From positions 150,964 through 214,963 of the forward strand of contig DATATI010000066.1 in assembly GCA_036268875.1 (NCBI GenBank): DNA of 64,000 nucleotides. Reading direction: 5' to 3'. Of this stretch, positions 25,648 to 35,284 are shown piece by piece (the stretch's first letter is position 1; each line of letters starts with the position of its first letter). Under the pieces are notes generated by a model. It worked only from the letters and a program-made list of their open reading frames with translations. It did no database searches and was not told the DNA's origin. Origin of the DNA: Polyangia bacterium. Its GTDB lineage: Bacteria > Myxococcota_A > Polyangia > Fen-1088. The translations under genes were made by a program, and so were the position numbers.

Positions 25648-27765
25648 ATGCCGCGCGATCTTCCCATTGGTAACGGCCGACTGCTGATCAACTTCGACGA
25701 CGACTATCGCATCCGCGATCTGTTCTATCCGCACGTCGGCAAGGAGAACCACGTCGGCGGCCACGTCTGTCGGTTCGGCGTCTTCGTCGACGGCCAGTTC
25801 GCGTGGGTGGAAAAGAACCACGGCTGGAGCCTCAGCCTCACGTATGAAAAGGACACCCTGGTCACCCAGGTGGAATGTCGCAACGAAGGCCTCGGCATCG
25901 CCCTGTCCTGTTCGGACTGCGTGGACTTCCACGCCTCGTTGTTCGTGCGCCGGGTGGTGGTGAAGAACCTGCGCGACGACGCCCGGGAGATCCGCGTGTT
26001 CTTCCACCAGGATCTGCGCATCGGCGACACCGACGTCGGCGACACCGCTGCTTACGATCCCGAATCGCAGGCGGTGGTTCACTACAAGGGCGATCGCTAT
26101 TTTCTGGCCAATTTATCGCTGAACGGCACGCCGGGCGTCCGTTACTGGGCGGTGGGACAGAAGGGACAGCCGGGCAAGGACGGCACCTGGCGCGACGCCG
26201 AAGACGACGGCAACCTGAGCGGCAGCCCCATCGCCCAGGGCGCGGTGGATTCGGTGATCGCCACCCGCACCATCATCCCCGGCCGTGGCTCCGCCGAGGT
26301 TTACTACTGGATCGCCGTCGGGCCGCGCTGGAAAGGTTCGTGGGAAGGCGTCTGCGAGCTGAATCAGAAGGTGGTCGAACGCGGCCCCGGCGCCTATCTG
26401 GATCGCACGCGCAACTACTGGAAGCTGTGGGCGGGCAAGGAGCCGCTGGAATTTTTCAACCTGCCGCCGTCGGTGATCGATCTCTACAAGCGTTCGCTGC
26501 TGATCCTGCGGACGCAGATCGACAACCGCGGCGCGGTGATCGCCGCCAACGACACCGACATCACCGCCTTCGCTCGCGACACGTACTCGTACCTGTGGCC
26601 GCGCGACGGGGCGCTGGTCTCGCACGCGCTGGATCTGGCCGGCCACCAGGAACCGCCGCGGCGATTCTTCGAGTTCTGCGCCGACGCGCTGATGCCCGAC
26701 GGCTACCTGCTGCACAAGTACCAGCCGGACGGCACGCTGGGATCGTCGTGGCACCCCTGGGCGGCGGTCGGCCCGGACGGCATCATGCGCCCGCAGCTGC
26801 CCATCCAGGAAGACGAGACGGCGCTGGTGCTGTGGGCGCTGTGGCGGCACTTCCGCCGCTACCGCGACGTCGAAGACATCCAGAGCCTTTACGGCCGGCT
26901 GGTGAAGAAGGCGGCGCAGTTCATGGTGCGCTACCGCGATCCGCGCACCAAGCTGCCGCTGCCCAGTTACGATCTGTGGGAAGAACGACGCGGGGTGATG
27001 ACCTTCACCTGCGCATCGGTGATCGGCGGGCTGCACGGCGCCGCCGAGTTCGCCTACATTTTTGGGGAAACCGCGCTGGCCACGCAGTATGAACAAGCCG
27101 CGCAGGAGATCCGCCAGGGCATGGACCAGTACTTATGGCGTCCGGAGCTGGGGCGGTTCGCCCGCATGGTCCAGTTCGACTCCAACGGCCAGATCACCGT
27201 GGACGGAACCATCGACGCGTCTTTGTACGGCGCCTTCGCATTTGGAGCGTATCCGGCCGACGATCCGCGCGTAGAAGCCACCATGAAGGCCGTGCGCGAT
27301 CGCCTGTGGTGCAAGACCGACGTGGGCGGCGTGGCTCGGTACGAAAACGACTATTATCACCAGGTCTCGAACGACACGACCCAAGTTCCCGGCAATCCCT
27401 GGTTCATCTGCACGCTGTGGCTGGCGCAGTACGAGATCGCCCGCGCCAAGACCGGCGCTGACCTCGACCGCGCGCTGGAGTACCTGGCCTGGGTGGAAAA
27501 ACGCCGCCTGCCATCCGGCGTGCTGGCCGAGCAGGTGCACCCGTTCACCGGTGTGCCACTGTCGGTGGCGCCGCTGACCTGGTCACACGCCACGGTGGTC
27601 AGCGTGGTGCAGGAGTATCTTGATCGGGCCGAAGAATTGAACCTGCCCGTGCCGGGGACCTCGCGCCGCTTCCGCAAGCTGCGCGGGTACGAACGCGAGG
27701 AACCGGTCATCGCCGTCAACGTCAACAGTCCATCGGCGGCGGAACCCGAGAAAAAAGGATCGTGA
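25648..27765 (+). CDS. Glycoside hydrolase family 15 (glucoamylase-like)
   Basis: A 705-residue cytoplasmic enzyme. An N-terminal beta-sandwich (1-260) precedes an alpha/alpha-barrel with TYSYLWPRDGALVSHAL. The general acid is in SYDLWEER near residue 444 and the general base in LAEQVHPFTG near 628, as in GH15 glucoamylases and related trehalases. It releases glucose from the ends of alpha-glucans or oligosaccharides. No signal peptide is seen, so it probably acts on internal glycogen or trehalose. It is followed after four bases by zwf, and then by opcA, pgl and glk, so the freed glucose has an immediate route. Confidence 0.9.
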   Translation: MPRDLPIGNGRLLINFDDDYRIRDLFYPHVGKENHVGGHVCRFGVFVDGQFAWVEKNHGWSLSLTYEKDTLVTQVECRNEGLGIALSCSDCVDFHASLFVRRVVVKNLRDDAREIRVFFHQDLRIGDTDVGDTAAYDPESQAVVHYKGDRYFLANLSLNGTPGVRYWAVGQKGQPGKDGTWRDAEDDGNLSGSPIAQGAVDSVIATRTIIPGRGSAEVYYWIAVGPRWKGSWEGVCELNQKVVERGPGAYLDRTRNYWKLWAGKEPLEFFNLPPSVIDLYKRSLLILRTQIDNRGAVIAANDTDITAFARDTYSYLWPRDGALVSHALDLAGHQEPPRRFFEFCADALMPDGYLLHKYQPDGTLGSSWHPWAAVGPDGIMRPQLPIQEDETALVLWALWRHFRRYRDVEDIQSLYGRLVKKAAQFMVRYRDPRTKLPLPSYDLWEERRGVMTFTCASVIGGLHGAAEFAYIFGETALATQYEQAAQEIRQGMDQYLWRPELGRFARMVQFDSNGQITVDGTIDASLYGAFAFGAYPADDPRVEATMKAVRDRLWCKTDVGGVARYENDYYHQVSNDTTQVPGNPWFICTLWLAQYEIARAKTGADLDRALEYLAWVEKRRLPSGVLAEQVHPFTGVPLSVAPLTWSHATVVSVVQEYLDRAEELNLPVPGTSRRFRKLRGYEREEPVIAVNVNSPSAAEPEKKGS

Positions 27766-27769
27766 CGCC

Positions 27770-29344
27770 GTGACCGCCCCAACCATTCCCATGCCGAACC
27801 CCCTGCGCGAGGGACTCGAACAGGAGCGCATCCCGGAGCCCACCACCATGGTGATCTTCGGCGCCTCCGGCGATCTGACCAAGCGCAAGCTTTTGCCGGC
27901 GCTGTACAGCCTCACGCGCGAGCGTTTGCTGCCGGGGCGCTTTGCCGTCGTCGGTTACGCGCGCAAGCCGCTCTCCGACGACAGCTTCCGCGACGAAATG
28001 AAAAAAGGCTGCGACGAGTTCGCCCGTCGCCGGCCCGTCGATCCCGAGCTGTGGTCGGCGTTCGCCCGCAACATTTTCTATCAAGAAGGCGGCTACGACG
28101 ACCCGGCATCGTTCATCGCGCTGAAGAAACGCCTGGACGAGATCGAACACGCCCTCGGTCTGCCCGGCAACCGCGTCTTCTATCTGTCGACGCCGCCGTC
28201 GTCGTTCGCCACCGTGGTGCGCAACCTGGGCCTGTCCGGTTTGGTGCCGCGCGAATCCACCGAGACCAAGCCGGAACGATTCGCCCGGGTGATCATCGAA
28301 AAACCGTTCGGCACCGATCTTGGCACCGCCCGCCGCCTGAACGCCGAGATCCACGAGACAATGGCCGAAAAACAGATTTACCGCATCGACCATTACCTTG
28401 GTAAGGAGACGGTCCAGAACCTTTTGGTCTTCCGGTTCGCCAACGGCATCTTCGAGCCGGTGTGGAACAACCGCTATGTCGACCACGTGCAGATCACCGG
28501 CGCCGAGACGGTGGGCGTGGAAGGCCGCGGCGGCTACTTCGAGCAGGCCGGCATCCTGCGCGACATGGTGCAAAACCATCTGTTCCAGGTGGTCAGCCTG
28601 GCGGCGATGGAGCCGTCGGTGGCCTTCGAACCGGATGCTGTCCGCGACGAGAAGCTGAAGGTGTTGAAGGCGCTGCGCCCGATCCAACCGAGCGAGATGG
28701 ACGCCCACATCGTGCGCGCCCAGTACGGCGCGGGCTCCATCGTCGGGCGCAAGGTACCAGGCTACCGGGATGAACCGGGCGTCAACCCCACCTCGCACAT
28801 CGAGACCTACGTGGCGATGAAGTTCTTCATCGATTCGTGGCGTTGGGCAGGCGTGCCGTTCTATCTGCGCTCGGCCAAGCGCATGCCCAAACGAGTCACC
28901 GAGATCGCCATCCACTTCAAAGAAGCGCCGCATTTGCTGTTCGGCGGAACCCGCGGCAGCGCCATTCGTCCCAACGTGCTGGCCATCCGCATTCAACCCG
29001 ACGAAGGGATCTCGCTGAACTTCGGCTCGAAGCTGCCTGGGCCGGCCATGGAGGTGGCGCCGGTGACCATGGAGTTCCGTTACGGCGCCTCGTTCGGCGT
29101 CGAGCCGCCCGAGGCGTACGAACGGCTGATCCTGGACTGCATGCTGGGCGACGGCACGCTGTTCACCCGCGCCGACGAGGTGGAGGCAAGCTGGACCTGG
29201 ATCTCCAAGATTCACCAGTTCTGGGCCGAGCAGTCGGCGCGGCCGGGCGCGCCTCCGTTGCCCAGCTATGCTGCCGGCACCTGGGGACCGGAAGCCGCCG
29301 AACACTTGATCGACGCCGACGGACGGCACTGGCGGCGGCCATGA
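27770..29344 (+). CDS. zwf: Glucose-6-phosphate 1-dehydrogenase
   Basis: First enzyme of the oxidative pentose phosphate pathway, making 6-phosphogluconolactone and NADPH. The 524-residue protein has the nucleotide-binding GASGDLTKRKLLPAL near residue 31 and the active-site IDHYLGKE near residue 206. The GTG at 27770 follows an AAAAAAGGA-like site; an internal ATG at 27791 is an alternative. The stop overlaps the opcA start (ATGA). In several bacteria OpcA is needed to assemble or activate this enzyme, and the two are adjacent here. Confidence 0.95.
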   Translation: MTAPTIPMPNPLREGLEQERIPEPTTMVIFGASGDLTKRKLLPALYSLTRERLLPGRFAVVGYARKPLSDDSFRDEMKKGCDEFARRRPVDPELWSAFARNIFYQEGGYDDPASFIALKKRLDEIEHALGLPGNRVFYLSTPPSSFATVVRNLGLSGLVPRESTETKPERFARVIIEKPFGTDLGTARRLNAEIHETMAEKQIYRIDHYLGKETVQNLLVFRFANGIFEPVWNNRYVDHVQITGAETVGVEGRGGYFEQAGILRDMVQNHLFQVVSLAAMEPSVAFEPDAVRDEKLKVLKALRPIQPSEMDAHIVRAQYGAGSIVGRKVPGYRDEPGVNPTSHIETYVAMKFFIDSWRWAGVPFYLRSAKRMPKRVTEIAIHFKEAPHLLFGGTRGSAIRPNVLAIRIQPDEGISLNFGSKLPGPAMEVAPVTMEFRYGASFGVEPPEAYERLILDCMLGDGTLFTRADEVEASWTWISKIHQFWAEQSARPGAPPLPSYAAGTWGPEAAEHLIDADGRHWRRP

Positions 29345-30558
29345 GCGCCTCGAACATCGAACGGTTCTCGCGCGGGGAGTCCATCACCGTCGAGGTGGGC
29401 CGCATCGAACGCGAGCTGGCGGCGCTGTGGCAGGACGCCAGCCGCGCCGAAGCCCCGGCCAGCGACAGGGAGGCCCACGTCCTCCGCGAGCACGCCGCGC
29501 TGTCGCGCGCGGCGCTGTGGAACATCATCGTCCCCGCCCACGGCGCCGAGTCGCTGCGCTGGACGCGCGAGCTGGTGGACGAGATGGCCCCGTCGGTGCC
29601 GGCCCGGGTGATCGTCTTGTGCCGCGACGCCGACGACGAACACAGCAGCGGCGGCAGCGGCGAAACCTTGCGCGCCAGCATCGGCAGCAACGTGGTGTCG
29701 CGGCCCAGCGGCGCGCGCACCGTCTACTCAGAGGAGATCATCCTCACCGGCCGCGGCGGCGCCGAGGAACACTTCGGCGCGCTGGTGCGGGCGCTGCAGA
29801 TCCCCAGCTTGCCGACGGCGATCTTCTGGATCGACAGCACGCTGACCGAGACGCTGCTGACCCGCGAACTGTTGCCGGTCTCCGAACGCCTGGTGGTCGA
29901 CACCGGGCGCTGCCGCAACGTTGCCGATCTACGTTCGATCGAACGCATCCTGGACCTGTGCCGCTTGGACATCGCCGATCTCGGCTGGGCGCGGCTGGAC
30001 AATTTTCGGCTGCTGTTCGCCGGGCTGTTCGATCCGCCGGTGGGCGGGGACCCTCTGCGCTCGGCGACGCGCGTGGTGGTGCGGCACCGGCCGCACAGCC
30101 TGGTCAGCGGATTGTTGCTGATCGCCTGGCTGGCCGGGCAGATGAAGTGGGAAATGCTGGACAGCAAGGCGCGCCCGCAGGGCCAGCGACAGCTTTATTT
30201 TCGTCGCCCGAATGGCGCCGGCGGCGAGAGCGATGGCGGCGGCAAGGCGACCGAGACGTCACCGCTGGTGCTGGTCGAGCTGGTGCCGTCGCACGACAGC
30301 TGCGGCACCAGCGGCATCGTCGCCATCGAGCTGACTTCTGCCACCGGCGAGCGTTACGCGGTCACGCGCACCGCCCAGAACCACGCCAAGCTGGAGATCC
30401 CGATCGCGCCGGCGCGCTCGGTGAAGCTGGACTCGCGCAGCACCGCCGAGCTGTGCATCGCCGCCGTTGGCCCGCGTGGCCGCGATCCGCTGATGCGCCG
30501 CTGTCTGACGCTGGCCGCCCGCCTCGGCGAACGGCTGGAGCCAGGAACGACGCCGTGA
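29341..30558 (+). CDS. opcA: Glucose-6-phosphate dehydrogenase assembly protein OpcA
   Basis: OpcA is a redox-responsive activator or assembly factor of Zwf, best known from cyanobacteria and actinobacteria. The 405-residue protein matches in order (ALWNIIVPAHG, TAIFWIDST, RLLFAGLFDPP, SGLLLIAWLAGQMKWE) and in position between zwf and pgl. It overlaps both neighbours by four bases. The ATG at 29341 is chosen because the open frame further upstream runs inside zwf. Cysteines are few (near VLCRDADDE, LDLCRLD, DSCGTSG), so the thioredoxin switch described in cyanobacteria may not be conserved. Confidence 0.88.
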   Translation: MSASNIERFSRGESITVEVGRIERELAALWQDASRAEAPASDREAHVLREHAALSRAALWNIIVPAHGAESLRWTRELVDEMAPSVPARVIVLCRDADDEHSSGGSGETLRASIGSNVVSRPSGARTVYSEEIILTGRGGAEEHFGALVRALQIPSLPTAIFWIDSTLTETLLTRELLPVSERLVVDTGRCRNVADLRSIERILDLCRLDIADLGWARLDNFRLLFAGLFDPPVGGDPLRSATRVVVRHRPHSLVSGLLLIAWLAGQMKWEMLDSKARPQGQRQLYFRRPNGAGGESDGGGKATETSPLVLVELVPSHDSCGTSGIVAIELTSATGERYAVTRTAQNHAKLEIPIAPARSVKLDSRSTAELCIAAVGPRGRDPLMRRCLTLAARLGERLEPGTTP

Positions 30559-31301
30559 GCAAACCGACCGTGGTGGTCTGCAACGATCTGCCGGCGCTGT
30601 CGCGCGAGGCGGCGCGGCTGGTGCGCAGTTCGGCGGCCGCCGCCATCGAAGCCCGCCAGCGCTGGTCGCTGGCGCTGGCCGGTGGTTCCACGCCGCGCAT
30701 GCTGTACGAGCTTTTGGCCGCGCCGGCCGATCCGTTGGACACCATCGATTGGTCGCGGGCGCAGCTCTTCTTCGGCGACGAGCGGACCGTTCCCCCCGAG
30801 CACCGCGACTCGAACTATGGGATGGCTCGTCAGTCGCTGTTGTCGCGAGCGCCCATTGCAGCGGCCAACGTTCACCGGATGAAAGGCGAGGCCGCCGATC
30901 TGGACGCCGCCGCCATCGAATACGAAGGGCAGGTGCGCCAGTTCACGGAGAGCGCGGAGGGCGTGCTGGATCTGGCCATCCTGGGCATGGGCGCCGACGG
31001 CCACACGGCGTCCCTGTTCCCCGGCACCACCGCCCTCGACGAGCGGCAGCGCCTGTGCGTGCCGGTCACCGTCGAGAAGCTCGGCACCCGCCGTCTCACC
31101 CTGACCTATCCGGTGTTTCTGCGGGCCCGCGCCGTGCTGTTCCTGATCGCCGGCGCCGACAAGGCCGATCCGCTGCGCGCCGTGCTGGACGGCCCGGAGC
31201 GCCCGCGTGATCTGCCCAGCCAGGTGATCATCCGCCGGCCCGCCGGCTCTGTTAGCATCCTGTGCGATCGAACGGCGGCCGACGGGCTCGGCCCAAGGTA
31301 A
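30555..31301 (+). CDS. pgl: 6-phosphogluconolactonase
   Basis: Hydrolyses the lactone made by Zwf to 6-phosphogluconate. The 248-residue protein has the family blocks LALAGGSTPRMLYELL, FFGDERTVPPEHRDSN and ILGMGADGHTASLFPGT. The GTG at 30555 is chosen because it overlaps the opcA stop (GTGA) and gives the usual length; the open frame upstream of it is an overlapping frame of opcA. Third enzyme of the GH15-zwf-opcA-pgl-glk unit. Confidence 0.94.
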   Translation: MSKPTVVVCNDLPALSREAARLVRSSAAAAIEARQRWSLALAGGSTPRMLYELLAAPADPLDTIDWSRAQLFFGDERTVPPEHRDSNYGMARQSLLSRAPIAAANVHRMKGEAADLDAAAIEYEGQVRQFTESAEGVLDLAILGMGADGHTASLFPGTTALDERQRLCVPVTVEKLGTRRLTLTYPVFLRARAVLFLIAGADKADPLRAVLDGPERPRDLPSQVIIRRPAGSVSILCDRTAADGLGPR

Positions 31302-31317
31302 CCACGAAAGAGGGATC

Positions 31318-32343
31318 ATGATCGTACTGGCAGGCGACATCGGCGGCACCAACACGCGGCTGGCCTTGATCGACGGCAAGGCGGGCGACGCCGGCCGCAA
31401 ACTCACCTTTGGCGTGGTCGCCGAACAAACCTACCCTTCCGCCAGCCACCCGTCGTTGGACGCCATCGCCGAGATCTTTCTCGCCGACAAAGCCAAAGGC
31501 GCCAGCATCGAACGCGCCTGCTTCGGCATCGCCGGCCCAGTGGAAAACAACATCTGCCGCGCCACCAACCTGCCCTGGGTGATCGACGGGCGGGCCATCG
31601 GGCAGAAGCTGGGCATCCCGCGCGTCACGCTGGTCAACGATTTCTATGCCGCCGCCTTGGGCGTCACCGCCGTCTCGTCGGATTTTCTGGTGCCGATGGG
31701 TGGCGGCCCGCCGGCCGATCGCGGGCCCATCGCCGTGCTGGGCGCTGGCACGGGCCTGGGCCAGGCGTTTCTGGTCTGGTCGGCCTCCGAGGATCGTTAC
31801 CAGGTGGTCTCGTCGGAGGGCGGCCACACGGATTTTCCCGCGCGCACCGCCCTGGAGATGTCGTTGTTGCAATACCTGACCACCAAGTACGGCCGCGCCT
31901 CGTGCGAGCGCGTGCTGTCGGGCCAGGGCCTGGTCGACATCTTCGGCTTCTTGGCGCAGGAACCAGCCTGTCAGTCGCTGCTCCGTCCTGACACCACCGC
32001 GGCGCTGGGCGATCGCGGACCCGGCAATGATCCGGCGGCGGCCATCTCCCAGCGCGCCCTGGCCGGCAGCGATCCGATCTGCGAGCTGGCGCTGGCCATC
32101 TTCTGTCAGGTGCTGGGCGCGGTCTCCGGCAATCTGGCGCTGACGTTGCTGGCCACCGGCGGCGTGTTCGTCGCCGGCGGCATCGCCCCGCGGATTCTCG
32201 CTTACCTGCAAAAAGGCGGTTTTCGCGAGGCCTTTGAACGCAAGGGCCGCCTGCACCCGCTGGTGGCGAAGATCCCGGCGTTTGTCGTCACGCACCCGCA
32301 GCTTGGGTTGCTGGGCGCAGCGAAGGTGGCGTCGGGTCTGTAG
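31318..32343 (+). CDS. glk: Glucokinase
   Basis: Phosphorylates glucose to glucose 6-phosphate, joining the GH15 product to Zwf. The 341-residue protein is of the proteobacterial Glk type: phosphate-binding GDIGGTNTRLAL at residues 6-17, the sugar-binding VNDFYAAALG, the GAGTGLGQAFLV block and SSEGGHTDFPAR. An AAAGAGGGA-type ribosome-binding site precedes the ATG by a few bases. It is the last gene of the unit; the convergent repeat copy B lies just beyond. Confidence 0.94.
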   Translation: MIVLAGDIGGTNTRLALIDGKAGDAGRKLTFGVVAEQTYPSASHPSLDAIAEIFLADKAKGASIERACFGIAGPVENNICRATNLPWVIDGRAIGQKLGIPRVTLVNDFYAAALGVTAVSSDFLVPMGGGPPADRGPIAVLGAGTGLGQAFLVWSASEDRYQVVSSEGGHTDFPARTALEMSLLQYLTTKYGRASCERVLSGQGLVDIFGFLAQEPACQSLLRPDTTAALGDRGPGNDPAAAISQRALAGSDPICELALAIFCQVLGAVSGNLALTLLATGGVFVAGGIAPRILAYLQKGGFREAFERKGRLHPLVAKIPAFVVTHPQLGLLGAAKVASGL

Positions 32344-32398
32344 ACCGATTTCAGGTTGGGTCCGATCTTCCACGCAAACCCGTTACGCGCGGGGCGAA

Positions 32399-32473
32399 TG
32401 GTGCAACTCGATTGAATCGCCGTGGTCGCGCGTTTGCGCTCCTCTGGGGAGGAGCGCCTGAAAGCGATCTAGC
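32399..32473 (+). repeat. Dispersed hairpin repeat, copy B
   Basis: This copy lies between the convergent glk and glnE genes. The 32-base core at 32426-32457 matches copy A at 29 positions. Its hairpin is a perfect 9-bp stem, GCGCTCCTC (32436-32444) and GAGGAGCGC (32449-32457), with loop TGGG. Flanks share AACTCGATTG and AGCGATC with copy A. No T run follows, so standard Rho-independent termination is not supported. Confidence 0.7.
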
Positions 32474-32494
32474 GGTCGCAGCGCGCCCGCGTTC

Positions 32495-35284
32495 CTAAAG
32501 CCGTTCGCGGAAGATCGCGCGCACGCGGGCCATGCGGCGGTCGAGCTCTTCGAGCAGCGGCGCTGGTTCGCGTTCCAGCGTGCGGGCCAGCGCCAGCTGA
32601 TCCGCGGGGCTCAGCACCTCCTCCGGGCGATCGCGCAAAAGACGCAGGCGCAAAGCCAGCCGCCGCAAGAACGCATAGTCCTCGCGCAGCCCCGTCGGCC
32701 ACCCTAGCTGCACCAATCGATCAAGGGCGATCGTGGTGGTGGGCGTGCGCAGGCCGGGATCGGTGGCACCGCCGCGCAGCTGTCCCAGCGCGACCAGAAA
32801 CTCGACGTCCATGATGCCGCCCGGATCAAAGCGCAGATGGCGCGAGCCGCGCGGAACCCGGCCCCGTTCTTTTTCCACCCGCTCGCGCACGGCGCGCAGG
32901 TCGGTACGAAATTTCTGTTCGTCGAAGGGACGGTCGAAGGCGATGCCCGCGACGGTGGCGGCCAGGGCCTCCACGCCGGCCGCGGTCTCGGTGCTGAAGA
33001 CCACCCGTGCCCGCAGCAACGCCGCCCGTTCCCAGCCGGCCGCCTCGCGCTCGTGATAGCGCACGAACGCTGCGTACGACGTCACCAGCAGGCCTTGCTC
33101 GCCCGACGGACGCAGGCGCGTGTCGACATGATAGAGGCGGCCGTCCTCCATCAGGGCCTGCAGCGCATTGATCACCCGCTGCGAGGCGCGCGCGTACCAC
33201 TCGCGGTGGTCGACGCCGGTGCTGCTCTCGCCCTCGGCGCCGTAAAGGAAGACCAGATCCAGATCCGAGCCATAGCGCATCTCGCGCGCGCCCAGGCTGC
33301 CCAGCCCCAGCACGGTCAGCGCGGTGCACGGCTGGCCGTAACGGGCGTGCAGTGCCGGCAGCACGATGCCCATCACCTCGTCGAGACACGTCTCGGCCAG
33401 GGCGGTCAGCTGTTCGGAGATCGCGGCGGGATCGAGATTGCCCGAGACGTCGTGCAGCCCGATGCGCAGCAGCTCTTCCACTTGAAAGCGGCGCACGGCG
33501 CGCAGGCGATCCTCTTCGTCGCCGTCGGTGCTGTCGGTGCTGGCCAGCCGCGCCCGCAACGCCGCGGCCAGCTCGCCCGGCGCGCGAACCCGGGCGCCCA
33601 GGTTGTCGACCAGCGACTCCCACAGCTCGGGTCTTTGAATCAGCAGCGATGACAGCCGCTCGCTGGTGCCGAACAGCGTGGCCAGCATGCGCAAAAGCTG
33701 CGGGTGATCGCGCAGCAGGGCCATCAAGCCCGTCGACCCGCGCACGGTCAGATCGCGAAAGTGGGTCAGCGCCCGCGACGGATCGGGCGACGCCGCCGCC
33801 TGGGCCAGGAACGCCGGCGGGATGCGGCCGCGCACCAGCTCCAGGCTGTTGGCCGCGCCCTCTCCGTCGGAAAATCCCAGCGCCAGCAGCCGCTGCTCCA
33901 TCTCCTCGCGCGGCAGCCCCGGATCCAGCAGGCGCAGGACCGCGTCGCCCGGCTGCGGCGCCGGATCGTTGAACGTCGCCGCGATGGCCTGCACCGCCGC
34001 CCGCTGGGTGGCCACCGCTTGATCGAAGGTCGGCAGATGGGAAAATCCCAGACGCTCGGCGAACCAGGCGCGCGTCTCGTCGTCGGCAGGCAGCCGGTGG
34101 GTCTGCGTGCCGTCCTCGATCTGCACGCGGTGTTCAAGCCGCCGCCAAAAACGATAGGCCTCGGCCAGGGTCTTCGCCTCGCGATCGGAGATAAGGCCCG
34201 CCATCAGCAGCTTGTGCAAGCCCGACAGCGTGGTGCGATCGCGCAGGTCGCGGCGTTTTCCGGCGTGCAGCAGCTGCAGCGTCTGCACCACCAGCTCGAC
34301 GTCGCGGATGCCGCCCGAACCAAGCTTGACGTCAAAGCCGGCCGGCCCGTCGTCGCCCAGCGTGGCGGCGTCTCCCTGGGCGCGAAACATGGCCCGCAAG
34401 GCGCGGATGTCGTCGACGGTCTTGGCCTCGATGTGGCGCGGGTAGATGAACCCTTCCAGCGCGTCCAAAAGCTCGCGCCCGAAGGCGTGGTCGCCGGCGC
34501 ACGGTCGGGCGCGCAGCAACGCTTGCCGCTCCCAGGTGCGCCCGAAGGTTTCGTAGTACCGCTCGGCCGCCGGCAGTGAATTGCACAGCGGACCGTTCTG
34601 GCCTTCCGGCCGCAGGCGCAGATCGACGCGAAAGATGGTCCCGTCGGCGGTCTTCTCTTCGATGGCATTGGTGATTCGCCGCGAAAGCTCGGAGAAATAC
34701 TGGTGCAGGCTGATCCGGCCGGCCGCGCCAGCATCCGACGAGTAGAAATAACAAACGTCGACGTCCGACGAAAAGTTCAGCTCCTCGCCGCCCAGCTTTC
34801 CCATCGCCAGCACGACGAACGCCGCCGGGCCGTCGCCGGTCATCGGATCGCCGTGCTCGCGGCGCAGCTCGCCGTCGCAGAAGCGCCACGACTCGTCCAG
34901 GCACGCCTCGGCGAAATCCGACAGCTCGCGCGCCACCTCCAGCGTCGTGCCCCAGCCGAACTCGCGCGCGCCCAGACGCAGCACCTCGCGGCGGCGCGCC
35001 ACCCGCAGGCGGCGCTTGAAATCGCTGAAGTCGCTCGCACCGCTGACCTCCGCCACCACGGCGGCGCGGATCAGCTCGGCCGGCTTTGGCTGCCACAACC
35101 AGGGATCCGCCGCCAGCGCCGCCAGCGCGTTCACGTCGGCCAGCAAAAGCTCGGTGAGAAAATCGCCGCTCTCGACGATCGCCTGCAGCAACCGCCGGGC
35201 AACGTCGTGCTCGGGCCCCGGTCCAGGCACAGTGCCGCCGCGTTCGACGAAGCGGTCGAAACGCGCCTGCACCGCCGGCCGCAT
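32495..35284 (-). CDS. glnE: Bifunctional glutamine synthetase adenylyltransferase / adenylyl-removing enzyme
   Basis: GlnE adenylylates and deadenylylates glutamine synthetase in answer to PII, setting its activity by nitrogen status. The 929-residue protein has two nucleotidyltransferase halves: the N-terminal one with FSSDVDVCYFYSSD, and a C-terminal one with GSDLDLVFLYG. Each half also carries its family segment (LGSGGIRDVELVVQ; DPGGIMDVEFLVALGQL). Length and order are standard. Its start overlaps the stop of the upstream glycosyltransferase gene. No glnA or glnB is in the window. Confidence 0.95.
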   Translation of the reverse strand: MRPAVQARFDRFVERGGTVPGPGPEHDVARRLLQAIVESGDFLTELLLADVNALAALAADPWLWQPKPAELIRAAVVAEVSGASDFSDFKRRLRVARRREVLRLGAREFGWGTTLEVARELSDFAEACLDESWRFCDGELRREHGDPMTGDGPAAFVVLAMGKLGGEELNFSSDVDVCYFYSSDAGAAGRISLHQYFSELSRRITNAIEEKTADGTIFRVDLRLRPEGQNGPLCNSLPAAERYYETFGRTWERQALLRARPCAGDHAFGRELLDALEGFIYPRHIEAKTVDDIRALRAMFRAQGDAATLGDDGPAGFDVKLGSGGIRDVELVVQTLQLLHAGKRRDLRDRTTLSGLHKLLMAGLISDREAKTLAEAYRFWRRLEHRVQIEDGTQTHRLPADDETRAWFAERLGFSHLPTFDQAVATQRAAVQAIAATFNDPAPQPGDAVLRLLDPGLPREEMEQRLLALGFSDGEGAANSLELVRGRIPPAFLAQAAASPDPSRALTHFRDLTVRGSTGLMALLRDHPQLLRMLATLFGTSERLSSLLIQRPELWESLVDNLGARVRAPGELAAALRARLASTDSTDGDEEDRLRAVRRFQVEELLRIGLHDVSGNLDPAAISEQLTALAETCLDEVMGIVLPALHARYGQPCTALTVLGLGSLGAREMRYGSDLDLVFLYGAEGESSTGVDHREWYARASQRVINALQALMEDGRLYHVDTRLRPSGEQGLLVTSYAAFVRYHEREAAGWERAALLRARVVFSTETAAGVEALAATVAGIAFDRPFDEQKFRTDLRAVRERVEKERGRVPRGSRHLRFDPGGIMDVEFLVALGQLRGGATDPGLRTPTTTIALDRLVQLGWPTGLREDYAFLRRLALRLRLLRDRPEEVLSPADQLALARTLEREPAPLLEELDRRMARVRAIFRERL

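Noticed and set aside
27722..29329. Minus-strand frame of 535 codons opposite zwf
   Set aside because: It is a shadow of zwf, whose motifs and operon context are unambiguous; the antisense product matches no fold I know.
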